A program made the translations under genes and the position numbers. A stretch of 64,000 bases of DNA from an uncultured bacterium (lineage in GTDB: Bacteria; Bacillota; Negativicutes; Veillonellales; Veillonellaceae). Location of the stretch: positions 14,893-78,892 of the forward strand of contig CAJMLW010000007.1 of NCBI GenBank assembly GCA_905214495.1. Reading direction: 5' to 3'. Positions 18,276 through 26,234 of the stretch are shown here, one piece after another (within the stretch, counting starts at the first letter, position 1; every line of letters starts with the position of its first letter). The notes beneath the pieces were generated by a model that made no database searches, had not been told where the DNA came from, and was given only the letters and a program-made list of their open reading frames with translations.

Positions 18276-18970
18276 CAAAACGATTGCAACCTATACGTCT
18301 AGACGCCTATAAACCATTAAGCGAAGTAGTGAGTGAAACGTTGCGCTCAGCCATTCAAGACGGCACACTAAAACCTGGTGAACGCCTCATGGAAATCCCC
18401 CTTGCCGAAGAGCTCGGCGTGAGCAGAACGCCTATCCGCGAAGCCATTCGCAAACTCGAACTTGAGGGATTCGTCGTAATGGTTCCACGTCGCGGTACCT
18501 ATGTGGCAAATATTTCGTTAAAGGATATTACCCAAGTATTCGAAATCCGTTCCGCCCTTGAAGAATTAGCCGCTGGCCTTGCAGCAGAGCGCATTACAAG
18601 CGATGAAATAGAAACGCTAGAGCGCATGCTCGTAGAAATCGGCGATTACATGGAAAACAAAGATATGGAGAGTGTAGTGGCCGCAGACGTAGCATTTCAT
18701 GAGGTTCTCTACAAGGCTTCCCGTAATGAACGCTTAGCAGACATCGTTCACAACTTGCGCGAACAAACATACCGATTCCGCAGTTTTTCCATGAACCAAC
18801 CAGGCCGGTTACGCAAAACGTGGGAAGAGCATCGCCTCTTGGTCGAAGCCATCGCATCCCATAACGCGGTACAAGCTCGTAAACTAGCGCGTATCCACAT
18901 GGAACATTCTGAACAAACCTTATTACAAGGCATGGAGGATGCCAAATCCTTTAGTACAGAGGATATATAA
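18272..18970 (+). CDS. GntR-family regulator, FadR/FCD subgroup
   Basis: This 232-residue repressor-like protein has an N-terminal winged helix-turn-helix (residues about 12-78, including LGVSRTPIREAIRKLELEGFV) and a C-terminal all-helical FCD domain. The FCD domain shows the metal-binding type of Asp/His pattern (DVAFHEVLYKAS and later histidines). It likely binds DNA as a dimer and releases it when a small carboxylic acid binds. It overlaps ispE by ATGA. Its target could be the symporter gene downstream, where an inverted repeat lies, but that is inference. Confidence 0.93.
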   Translation: MTKRLQPIRLDAYKPLSEVVSETLRSAIQDGTLKPGERLMEIPLAEELGVSRTPIREAIRKLELEGFVVMVPRRGTYVANISLKDITQVFEIRSALEELAAGLAAERITSDEIETLERMLVEIGDYMENKDMESVVAADVAFHEVLYKASRNERLADIVHNLREQTYRFRSFSMNQPGRLRKTWEEHRLLVEAIASHNAVQARKLARIHMEHSEQTLLQGMEDAKSFSTEDI

Positions 18971-18991
18971 TACTAGAAACTCCTAGATGAA

Positions 18992-19039
18992 TGTATACTA
19001 CACGCATACATAGATATAAATTGTATTTATGTATGTGTA
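18992..19039. promoter_or_regulatory. Inverted repeats upstream of the alanine symporter gene
   Basis: TGTAT (18992-18996) and ATACA (19006-19010) form one palindrome. CACGCATACATA (19001-19012) and TATGTATGTGTA (19028-19039) form a second, longer one with 10 of 12 matches. The region lies between the GntR gene and the symporter and could hold operators or a leader hairpin. Confidence 0.4.
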
Positions 19040-19123
19040 TTTGTTATATTCTATAGAAGAATGTTTCATTTTTTGGTACAATAAATACAAATTTTATAGT
19101 GTTATTAAAGAAAGGTGAGTTTT

Positions 19124-20584
19124 ATGGAAGCTCTACTCAATGATGCAGTCTCCACGGTCAATACCTACCTGTGGAACTACTTAATCATCTTTATTCTCAT
19201 CGGTGCTGGTCTCTTCTTTACGATGACCACTGGTGCCGTCCAAATCCGCATGTTTAAGGAAATGGTTCGCCTTGTCGCTTCTGGCGCTGGTTCTAAAACA
19301 GAAAAGAACCATGTATCCTCATTCCAAGCATTCTGCGTTAGTACCGCATCTCGCGTAGGTGTTGGTAACATCGCTGGTATCGCTATCGCCGTTGTACTTG
19401 GCGGTCCTGGCGCCGTGTTCTGGATGTGGGTTATCGCCCTTATCGGTGCTGCTACTGGATTTATTGAAAGTACACTCGCTCAAATTTACAAGGAACCTGT
19501 TGCCAAAGGCGGTTTCTACGGTGGTCCTGCCTACTATATCCGCTATGGTCTTAACAACAAATTCCTAGCGGTTTTATTCGCTATTTTAATCAGCATTACC
19601 TATGGTTGGATTTACAACTCTGTACAAGCCAACACATTAGCTGCATCCCTTCAAATTTTCAACTTTGATGTAGCCTATACCGGTATTGTTGTAGCCGTAC
19701 TTGTTGGTCTTATTATCTTTGGTGGTATCAGCCGCGTTGCCAAAGCATCTGAAATCATCGTTCCAATCATGGCTGTTCTTTACATTGCAACTGCCTTATT
19801 TGTAGTCATCTCCAATATCAGCCAATTTCCTCATGTAATCTATACAATCGTTACATCTGCATTTGAACCATCTGCAGCCGGTGGTGGTCTATTAGGTGCT
19901 ACTGTAATGAATGGTATTAAACGTGGTCTATTCTCCAACGAAGCCGGTGAAGGTTCTGTACCAAACGCAGCTGCAACAGCCGCTGTTAATCACCCTGTAG
20001 AACAAGGCCTTGTTCAAGCATTCGGTGTATTCCTTGATACATTCATTATCTGTACAGCATCCGCGTTTATCGTTCTCATGGTTGGCGACTATAGCACAAC
20101 AGGTCTTACTGGTGTAGCACTTGTTCAATACAATCTAGCTCAAGAGCTCGGTTCCTGGGCACCTACTGCTGTTGCTGTATTCATCGTAATGTTCTCCTTT
20201 AGTTCCCTTATCGGTAACTACTATTATGGTGAAATCAACATCAACCACTTAACAGACAAAAAATATTGTCTCCATTTATTCCGTATCGGCGTAGTCCTAA
20301 TGACATTCATCGGCTCTATCGCATCCCTTGATCTTGTATGGAACCTAGCCGACTTATTCATGGCGTTCTTAGTGTTAACAAACATTAGCTCCATCGTTCG
20401 CATGGGACGTACCGCAGGTCTTGCACTTGATGATTACATCAAACAACGTAAAGCTGGTATCGATACGCCTGTATTTAACCGTTCCGTTCTTAATCATACA
20501 TTCGGTGTTGTATGGTGGGGCGAAGGTCAAATTACAGATTCCTCTGTACCTGCTACACCTGTAGAAGATACAATCGAAAAATAA
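19124..20584 (+). CDS. Sodium:alanine symporter (AGCS family)
   Basis: The inner-membrane symporter takes up alanine or glycine with sodium. The product of about 486 residues has the family signature GVGNIAGIAIAVVLGGPGAVFWMW near residue 80, and GLFSNEAGEGSVPNAAA further on. I start at the ATG at 19124, seven bases after AGGTGAG; a GTG nine bases earlier overlaps that binding site. It stands alone with its own terminator. Alanine is the family norm, and the exact substrate cannot be read from sequence. Confidence 0.94.
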   Translation: MEALLNDAVSTVNTYLWNYLIIFILIGAGLFFTMTTGAVQIRMFKEMVRLVASGAGSKTEKNHVSSFQAFCVSTASRVGVGNIAGIAIAVVLGGPGAVFWMWVIALIGAATGFIESTLAQIYKEPVAKGGFYGGPAYYIRYGLNNKFLAVLFAILISITYGWIYNSVQANTLAASLQIFNFDVAYTGIVVAVLVGLIIFGGISRVAKASEIIVPIMAVLYIATALFVVISNISQFPHVIYTIVTSAFEPSAAGGGLLGATVMNGIKRGLFSNEAGEGSVPNAAATAAVNHPVEQGLVQAFGVFLDTFIICTASAFIVLMVGDYSTTGLTGVALVQYNLAQELGSWAPTAVAVFIVMFSFSSLIGNYYYGEININHLTDKKYCLHLFRIGVVLMTFIGSIASLDLVWNLADLFMAFLVLTNISSIVRMGRTAGLALDDYIKQRKAGIDTPVFNRSVLNHTFGVVWWGEGQITDSSVPATPVEDTIEK

Positions 20585-20598
20585 TATATACCGATTCT

Positions 20599-20636
20599 TA
20601 GGGTCTTTATTCTTTGGAATAAGGACCCTATTTTTT
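20599..20636 (+). terminator. Terminator of the alanine symporter gene
   Basis: The stem GGGTCTTTATTC/GAATAAGGACCC with a TTTG loop is followed by TATTTTTT. Confidence 0.85.
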
Positions 20637-20783
20637 GTGAAAGCTCTAACTTTTTACAATTATATCCAACTATAGAATATAGTTAACATTGTATGTAGGG
20701 TATTCATTCGTCCATGTCGAATACAATAAATAGCAAGACATTTAAACTATCCATTGATTCTGAATTATCAGGAGGACTTTTAT

Positions 20784-22040
20784 ATGCAAAACTATAATCC
20801 CTATGAAAACATGTTAAACACCCTCGATGTAGCGGCCGAAAAACTGGGCTATACAAGAAATGATTATGAAGTGCTACGCCATCCAGAACGGGAACTAAAG
20901 GTATCCGTTCCACTACAATTAGACAATGGCGAAGTCCGCGTATATGAAGGCTATCGTTGCCAACACTCCACATTGCGTGGCAGTGCCAAAGGCGGTCTCC
21001 GTTTCCATCCAGATTCCGATGAAAACGAAGTGCGTGCATTAGCGGCTTGGATGACTATAAAAAATGCTATCGCTAACATCCCTTATGGTGGCGGTAAAGG
21101 CGGTATCAAGGTTGATCCTAAAACATTAAACCCTCGCGAATTAGAACGGTTAACACGTAACTTTGTACGTCGCATTGCGCCTATCATCGGCGTTAATACG
21201 GATGTTCCTGCGCCAGATGTAAATACGAATGCCCAAATTATGAGCTGGATTGTTGACGAATATAGCACATTAAAAGGCGAATGGAGCCCAGGTATCGTAA
21301 CCGGTAAACCTATCGAAGTAGGCGGTTCCCTAGGCCGTAATGAAGCTACTGGCCGCGGTTGTCTTATCGCATTACAATGCTATTTAGCTAAAAAAGGCTT
21401 AGACATCAAAAACATGACTGTCGCAGTTCAAGGCTTTGGTAATGTCGGCTCCGTAGGTGCTCGCCTCATTGCAGAAGCAGGTGCTAAGGTTGTAGCTATC
21501 GGCGATGTAGCTGTTAATCTATACAATCCAAATGGTCTCGATGTTGAAAAAGCTTATGAATACGCTAATTCTCATGGTCGTTCCTTAGTTGGTTACTCCG
21601 AACCAGGTATGACTACGATTACGGGGCAAGAATTATTAGCCCAAGACGTAGATATCCTCTATCTAGCAGCCCTTGAAAATCAACTTAACAAGGACAACAT
21701 GGAAAATGTACATGCTAAGATTATCTTAGAAGGTGCTAATGGTCCAACTACAAATGATGCGGATAAATACTTCTTTGAAAAAGGCATCGATATCATTCCG
21801 GACGTACTTGCTAATGGTGGCGGTGTAGTTGTATCCTACTATGAATGGGTACAAAACAAAGCTGGCTTCTACTGGTCCCTCGAAGAGGTAAATGAACGCC
21901 TAACTAGAAATATGCAAAACAGCTTTGAAGCAGTATGGCAAATGCAACAAAAATACAATGTAGCACCTCGCTTAGCTGCATATATGGTAGCTCTCGAACG
22001 ACTTGTCATCGAAACAACACTTCGCGGCTATAATTGCTAA
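20784..22040 (+). CDS. gdhA: Glutamate dehydrogenase
   Basis: The cytosolic enzyme interconverts glutamate and 2-oxoglutarate plus ammonia. With the ATG at 20784, preceded by AGGAGG, the product has 418 residues, the length of the hexameric NAD(P)-type I enzymes. The substrate-binding lysines lie in SAKGGLRFHP (Lys69) and the catalytic GGGKGGI (Lys105), and the nucleotide-binding loop is GFGNVGS. Coenzyme preference cannot be told here. It is a single-gene unit ending at a strong hairpin. Confidence 0.95.
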   Translation: MQNYNPYENMLNTLDVAAEKLGYTRNDYEVLRHPERELKVSVPLQLDNGEVRVYEGYRCQHSTLRGSAKGGLRFHPDSDENEVRALAAWMTIKNAIANIPYGGGKGGIKVDPKTLNPRELERLTRNFVRRIAPIIGVNTDVPAPDVNTNAQIMSWIVDEYSTLKGEWSPGIVTGKPIEVGGSLGRNEATGRGCLIALQCYLAKKGLDIKNMTVAVQGFGNVGSVGARLIAEAGAKVVAIGDVAVNLYNPNGLDVEKAYEYANSHGRSLVGYSEPGMTTITGQELLAQDVDILYLAALENQLNKDNMENVHAKIILEGANGPTTNDADKYFFEKGIDIIPDVLANGGGVVVSYYEWVQNKAGFYWSLEEVNERLTRNMQNSFEAVWQMQQKYNVAPRLAAYMVALERLVIETTLRGYNC

Positions 22041-22067
22041 GGTTATTCTTTAACAATTTCATATAGT

Positions 22068-22106
22068 AAAAGGACTGGCTTTCCATTGTGAAAGTCAGTC
22101 CTTTTA
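22068..22106. terminator. Hairpin terminator between convergent gdhA and queT
   Basis: A stem of about 15 bp (AAAGGACTGGCTTTC with GAAAGTCAGTCCTTTT) is flanked by A and T runs, so it can act in both directions. Confidence 0.8.
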
Positions 22107-22123
22107 TGTTATATGTTATGTAG

Positions 22124-22615
22124 TTATTTAATGGCGTTCATCAAAGCGGCTACTGTACGGTGAGATGCGAGAGCTTTCACCAATGTAGCACCTACGATGC
22201 CTGGGATTGTTTGACCAATCAATAAATTGATTACCAATGCCCAGTACGGAACACCTATGAGTGGACTAAGCCACAATGGTACGCATAATGCAGGTACTAA
22301 GATGATTGGCAGCATCGTCCACCACGCGCTAAGTCCAGCACGTCGCATCAATACGATGATACCTGTCGTCAAAATACCAACACCAAAGCCACCTACCATA
22401 TCAAGGATGCCAAGGCCACCGAACAAGAAATTAGAAATGAGGTTACCTATGCCCATAGGAACGATTAAGAACGGAAAGGCATAAGCAAGTGCATATAAAG
22501 ATGTAGCTATACGAATTTGGTACGCACCAAAAGAAATTCCTTGGGTGAGATAAATAAGAACAATGTACAATGCTACTACCATAGCAGAAATAGTCAATTT
22601 TCGTGTAGAGATCAT
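22124..22615 (-). CDS. queT: Queuosine precursor transporter QueT
   Basis: The 163-residue membrane protein has about five helices and belongs to the QueT (DUF988) family of substrate-specific S components of ECF transporters. The beginning ISTRKLTISAMVVALYIVLI and FGAYQIRIATSLYALA are typical. QueT proteins are thought to import preQ1 or a related 7-deazaguanine. A preQ1-type riboswitch directly upstream supports this strongly. The shared ECF energising module is not in this window. Confidence 0.92.
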   Translation of the reverse strand: MISTRKLTISAMVVALYIVLIYLTQGISFGAYQIRIATSLYALAYAFPFLIVPMGIGNLISNFLFGGLGILDMVGGFGVGILTTGIIVLMRRAGLSAWWTMLPIILVPALCVPLWLSPLIGVPYWALVINLLIGQTIPGIVGATLVKALASHRTVAALMNAIK

Positions 22616-22633
22616 GCACTCACCTCCTTATCA

Positions 22634-22663
22634 ATAAAAAAGAGCATGGCAAAACTACCATGC
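22634..22663 (-). terminator. Riboswitch-linked terminator upstream of queT
   Basis: On the minus strand the hairpin GCATGG-TAGTTTTG-CCATGC is followed by TCTTTTTTATT. Its loop holds GTAGTTTTG, the exact complement of CAAAACTAC in the aptamer tail, so terminator and antiterminator exclude each other. Confidence 0.85.
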
Positions 22664-22684
22664 TTGAATGTGCTTATGATTTCC

Positions 22685-22723
22685 GTAGTTTTGTTTAGAG
22701 ACAGGATGGTTTCAAACTGTCTT
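22685..22723 (-). promoter_or_regulatory. preQ1 class I-type riboswitch aptamer
   Basis: On the minus strand a short stem AGACAG/CTGTCT closes a 12-base loop and is followed by an A-rich tail ending in AAAACTAC, the plan of the preQ1-I pseudoknot. The tail can pair with the loop of the terminator just downstream. Binding of preQ1 should lock the tail in the pseudoknot and allow termination, switching queT off. The loop departs from the commonest consensus, so the class rests on architecture and gene context. Confidence 0.7.
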
Positions 22724-22731
22724 ATGTAGTT

Positions 22732-22848
22732 GTTCGCCGTTTGGCGGTACAATTATATTAGCATACTTTATGAATTACGGCAATGTGCTCTTTTGGTGAT
22801 AGAATTGATTGCTTTAGCACCCGCTCCAGCTAGCTTAACGGTCTTCGG
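22732..22848 (-). repeat. Intergenic repeat, copy 1 (inverted)
   Basis: This stretch is a degenerate inverted copy of the two units that follow. It begins with CGCCGTTTGGCGG (22735-22747) and contains AGAATTGATTGCTTT (22801-22815), both with exact complements in copy 2. Copies 1 and 2 could therefore fold into one very long hairpin. Confidence 0.7.
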
Positions 22849-22851
22849 CCG

Positions 22852-22979
22852 AGGGCCTTGACCTACTAAAGTCGCTCTGCGAAAGCAATCAATTCTACGG
22901 CATAACGATATATGCTCAATTGCATTCTTTACGCTTACCTAACATCCGCCCGCCAAACGGCGCTCAACTAATAAACGGT
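22852..22979 (+). repeat. Intergenic repeat, copy 2
   Basis: This unit starts at AGGGCCTTGACC and ends with CCGCCAAACGGCG (22950-22962) and CTCAACTAATAA. It carries AAAGCAATCAATTCT (22882-22896), complementary to copy 1. It is repeated directly 138 bases downstream. No coding capacity is seen. Confidence 0.8.
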
Positions 22980-22989
22980 TTTTCCGTAT

Positions 22990-23117
22990 AGGGCCTTGAC
23001 CTACTAAAGTCGCTCTGTAGAAGTAGTCAATTCTTTAGCATAACGATATATGCTCAATTGCATTCTTTACGTTATTCTAACATCAGCCTGCCAAACAGCG
23101 CTCAATTAATATGACGG
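22990..23117 (+). repeat. Intergenic repeat, copy 3
   Basis: This is a direct repeat of copy 2 with period 138 bases. The first 28 bases are nearly identical, and so is the segment around GCATAACGATATATGC. Its end runs into the last codons of queC, whose stop lies at 23106-23108. Confidence 0.8.
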
Positions 23118-23795
23118 GTCTTCTACACCGTTTGCGTGGAAGGCTTCTTGGCGGTCGATGCAGGTGCCGCAATGGCCGCACGGGCGGTCGCCACCTTCGT
23201 AGCAGGACCAGGTGAGTTGGTATGGTACGCCTAAGCGTAGGCCTTCGCGGACTACGTCGGCTTTGTTGCTATTGATGAATGGCGCCTCGAGGGAACATTC
23301 TTTGCCGGATCCTTCAAAGATAGCATCGGCCATGGATGTATAGAATATTTCTGTACAGTCTGGATAGGCATTACCAGCTGCATCATCAGCATGGGCTCCA
23401 TAGTAAATATAGCCACAATCAAGGGATAAGGCTAAGGATGCCGCAGCAGATAGGAACAGGCCATTTCTAAATGGCACATAGGTGCTGACAGGTCCTTCCC
23501 CACGTTCATCTTGCTGTTCCTTGTAGGAACCAGTAGGGACGTCCTCTGTGGACTGCTTCAATAGGGATGAGTTACTGAATGCAAACAGTCTTGTTACATC
23601 CATCGTTTTTCCTTCTATGCCATAGTATGCTAGTACTTTGGCTGCAGCCTCCAGTTCTTTGCTATGTTTTTGGCCGTATTGTATGGATAAGGGCACTACA
23701 TTTTCTTTCCCAAATCGCTCAATGGCGAGCGCCAAACATGTCGTGCTGTCTACGCCGCCGCTGAATAATACAACGGCTTTTTGCTTTTGTGCCAT
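23106..23795 (-). CDS. queC: 7-cyano-7-deazaguanine synthase
   Basis: QueC makes preQ0 from 7-carboxy-7-deazaguanine using ATP and ammonia, a step in queuosine synthesis. The 229-residue product has the PP-loop FSGGVDSTTCLALA near the N-terminus and the zinc-binding cysteines in CYEGGDRPCGHCGTC near the C-terminus. queD, queE and queF are not next to it, so the rest of the pathway lies elsewhere or is replaced by salvage through QueT. A repeat unit overlaps its 3' end. Confidence 0.97.
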   Translation of the reverse strand: MAQKQKAVVLFSGGVDSTTCLALAIERFGKENVVPLSIQYGQKHSKELEAAAKVLAYYGIEGKTMDVTRLFAFSNSSLLKQSTEDVPTGSYKEQQDERGEGPVSTYVPFRNGLFLSAAASLALSLDCGYIYYGAHADDAAGNAYPDCTEIFYTSMADAIFEGSGKECSLEAPFINSNKADVVREGLRLGVPYQLTWSCYEGGDRPCGHCGTCIDRQEAFHANGVEDPSY

Positions 23796-23807
23796 CGTTC
23801 CTCCTTA

Positions 23808-23836
23808 TGAAAGCCTCATCCGTAGATGAGGCTTTA
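23808..23836 (-). terminator. Hairpin between exonuclease III gene and queC
   Basis: The stem AAAGCCTCATC/GATGAGGCTTT has a CGTA loop. The T run after it on the minus strand is short, so termination may be partial. Confidence 0.55.
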
Positions 23837-23882
23837 TACGTTAATATCAATATATGAAGCTAAGCTTTCACCATATCACATA

Positions 23883-24638
23883 TTATAATTCAATATCGAG
23901 TTCCACTGGACAGTGATCACTGCCAAAGATGTGTTGATGGATTTTGGCCTCTTTAATCTTGTCGTCCAAGCGTTTAGATGTAATAAAGTAGTCAATTCTC
24001 CATCCCACGTTTCTGTCGCGCGCCTTGCCCATGTAGGACCACCAGCTATATTCATCAACCGCATCAGGATACAAGTAACGGAATGTATCGGTAAATCCAG
24101 ACTCCAACAATTCTGTCATCTTAGCCCGTTCTTCATCAGAGAAACCGGCATTCTTACGATTTGTTTTAGGATTTTTCAAATCGATTTCATTGTGAGCCAC
24201 ATTGAGGTCTCCACAGAGAATAACAGGTTTCTTTTTATCCAATTCTAATAGGTATGCACGGAACGCATCTTCCCAAGTCATACGATAATCTAAACGGGCC
24301 AGTTCACGTTGGCTATTTGGTGTATAGCAGCAAACGAGATAAAAATTATCGTATTCAGCAGTAATAACACGACCTTCCTGATCATGCTCTTCAATGCCGA
24401 TGCCATTTGTTACGGCAATCGGTTTAATGCGAGTAAATACTGCGGTTCCACTATATCCCTTTTTCACTGCACTATTCCAAAACTGTTCATAGCCTGGTAG
24501 TTCTAGCTCAATTTGATGTGGCTGTAATTTTGTTTCTTGCAAGCAGAAAATATCTGCATCTAATTCATTAAAGGAATCGATAAAGCCTTTTGTTACGGCT
24601 GCACGCAATCCATTTACATTCCAAGATATTAATTTCAT
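23883..24638 (-). CDS. xthA: Exodeoxyribonuclease III / AP endonuclease
   Basis: The enzyme cuts DNA at abasic sites and trims 3' ends in base excision repair. The 251-residue product has the family order of motifs: SWNVNGLRAA at the start, FCLQETKL (metal-binding Glu), CGDLNVAHNEIDL (active-site Asp and Asn), and the final FGSDHCPVELDI with the catalytic Asp-His. It is a single gene preceded by a spacer with no clear promoter. Confidence 0.97.
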   Translation of the reverse strand: MKLISWNVNGLRAAVTKGFIDSFNELDADIFCLQETKLQPHQIELELPGYEQFWNSAVKKGYSGTAVFTRIKPIAVTNGIGIEEHDQEGRVITAEYDNFYLVCCYTPNSQRELARLDYRMTWEDAFRAYLLELDKKKPVILCGDLNVAHNEIDLKNPKTNRKNAGFSDEERAKMTELLESGFTDTFRYLYPDAVDEYSWWSYMGKARDRNVGWRIDYFITSKRLDDKIKEAKIHQHIFGSDHCPVELDIEL

Positions 24639-24676
24639 TGATACTCCTTATAAGGCATTTATATACAATATTATTT

Positions 24677-24694
24677 GTGAAAGCTAGCTTTCAC
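24677..24694. terminator. Perfect 18-bp palindrome over the stop codon of the small membrane protein
   Basis: GTGAAAGCTAGCTTTCAC is a perfect palindrome, and the TAG stop of the 78-residue gene lies at its centre. No long T run follows. It may act as a weak terminator, an mRNA end or a protein-binding site. Confidence 0.4.
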
Positions 24695-24920
24695 GAGTAT
24701 GTTTATGTTTACGATCATGTTTAGTCTGAGCCCGTGCTTGTCGCACAGCTTCATTAGCTTTCATTTCGTTTTCCTTACGATATCTAAAGTAATTTGCCAC
24801 AACGGATAATAAGAAAATAATCATCACCGTTACATTAAATAAGCCAGGACCGTAAGTATACAAATGATAGCATAAATAAGCAAAAGCAACGACCGATAAT
24901 ATGTGGTTTAAGATTCTCAT
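24684..24920 (-). CDS. Small membrane protein of unknown function
   Basis: I do not recognise this 78-residue protein. It has two hydrophobic segments (residues about 5-22 and 28-45) and a strongly basic tail with QARAQTKHDRKHKHTRES. Its ATG overlaps the stop of the sulfurtransferase gene by four bases (ATGA), so it is translationally coupled to it. The basic tail probably faces the cytosol. Confidence 0.75.
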   Translation of the reverse strand: MRILNHILSVVAFAYLCYHLYTYGPGLFNVTVMIIFLLSVVANYFRYRKENEMKANEAVRQARAQTKHDRKHKHTRES

Positions 24921-25732
24921 AATGTTTCAACCCCCGTTTGAATTGGGAATTCATCATAGGTCACCCAATCACTGGAACTACCTACGTATAACGCAGAATT
25001 TAGACCTACTTCACTCATCACAAGTAGCGTATTACATGCAGTCACACCAGAACCACAATAGGTAACGACCGGTTTTTGTTGATAAATTTCATTATAGAAC
25101 TCATTTTCTAAGTCCTTAACAGAACGTGGTCCTTCCGAGGTATAACCACTTTCATAAAAGTGATTAACAGCCCCAGGAATATGCCCTGTCATGCCATCCA
25201 TCGCGTCTACTACAGAACCATCATAACGTTCCGGTGCGCGGGCATCAACGATAACATGAGAACCAGACTTACTAGCCTCCAACACCTCGTTACGACTCAT
25301 GGTCATATCAGTTTGTAATGTATAGTTAAACGTTGTGGTCTCAGTAGGCAAAGGCGTAGGATCCTTGGTCAACAAATGCCCTTCTTTCACCCATCGTTCA
25401 ATACCGCCAGATAAAACGCGTACATCTTTAAGTCCCATGTAGCGCAAGGTCCACCAAAGACGACCAGCCAAGAAAATCCAAGAATCATATACAACAACCT
25501 TGGCATGTTCATTAATACCAAATGTTTCAAAGGTCTTAGCTAACTGTTCCATATCCGGCAACGGATGACGTCCTCCATGTTCACCGATAGGGCCGGTCAA
25601 ATCTTTATCCATATCTACAGGAAAAGAACCTTTGATATGACCGCGTTTATAATCTTCAAACCCTCTTGCATCGAGGATGATAACCTCATCCATGATGGGT
25701 AATAATTCGTTAGGAGTAATGAAATTAGACAT
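24917..25732 (-). CDS. Thiosulfate / 3-mercaptopyruvate sulfurtransferase
   Basis: The product has two rhodanese domains, the first inactive-like (residues about 10-125) and the second catalytic (about 145-265). The persulfide cysteine is Cys226 in the loop CGSGVTA, which resembles 3-mercaptopyruvate sulfurtransferases more than the CRKGV loop of classic thiosulfate rhodaneses. The ATG at 25732 follows AAGGAGT; an earlier in-frame start adds five residues and lacks a site. Length is 271 residues. Its role may be sulfur transfer or cyanide and sulfide handling. Confidence 0.93.
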   Translation of the reverse strand: MSNFITPNELLPIMDEVIILDARGFEDYKRGHIKGSFPVDMDKDLTGPIGEHGGRHPLPDMEQLAKTFETFGINEHAKVVVYDSWIFLAGRLWWTLRYMGLKDVRVLSGGIERWVKEGHLLTKDPTPLPTETTTFNYTLQTDMTMSRNEVLEASKSGSHVIVDARAPERYDGSVVDAMDGMTGHIPGAVNHFYESGYTSEGPRSVKDLENEFYNEIYQQKPVVTYCGSGVTACNTLLVMSEVGLNSALYVGSSSDWVTYDEFPIQTGVETL

Positions 25733-25822
25733 AATGACTCCTTTCATATGATTATATCGAAAAATACAAATCTGTTAATACCATTATATACGAGTGGGCT
25801 AGGATATACAAATGAATCTCAA

Positions 25823-26221
25823 TTATAAACGTTTATATAAAGCATTAACTGCCTCTATATCTGCCGGCAACCAATCCACCGAATATAGAGTCTCTTTAGT
25901 CAACCATTTAGCTGCTTCGTGTTCTAACAATATTACATGTGAATCTTCTGTTAACGTGCACATATAACAATGCATAGTGAGATCGAATTTTTCATAACCA
26001 TTATAGTTAACAGTAATTAGTCTTTCCCCTACATTAATATCTGCCTGTAATTCTTCTTTTATTTCACGAATCAAAGCCTCATCATGCGATTCTCCAGGTT
26101 CAACCTTACCGCCAGGAAATTCCCAACCATCTTTTAAATCACCATATCCACGTTGAGTTGCTAATATAGCGTTCCCCTTTTGAATTATAGCAGCAACAAC
26201 TTCTATATGTTTTCTAATCAT
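25823..26221 (-). CDS. Nudix hydrolase (MutT-like)
   Basis: The 132-residue protein is a Nudix hydrolase. The box runs from GGKVEPGES to REIKEELQA, matching GX5EX7REUXEE with Gln in place of the usual late glycine. MutT-type members hydrolyse 8-oxo-dGTP or other nucleoside triphosphates. It lies 13 bases after the large helicase gene on the same strand, and the two probably form a two-gene unit. That pairing suggests a nucleotide or DNA-end role tied to the helicase, beyond general nucleotide-pool cleaning. Confidence 0.93.
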   Translation of the reverse strand: MIRKHIEVVAAIIQKGNAILATQRGYGDLKDGWEFPGGKVEPGESHDEALIREIKEELQADINVGERLITVNYNGYEKFDLTMHCYMCTLTEDSHVILLEHEAAKWLTKETLYSVDWLPADIEAVNALYKRL

Positions 26222-26234
26222 TATATAATCTCAC

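Noticed and set aside
22068..22106. Attachment site or mobile-element end suggested by a long inverted repeat
   Set aside because: It lies between convergent genes with flanking A and T runs and is better explained as a bidirectional terminator.
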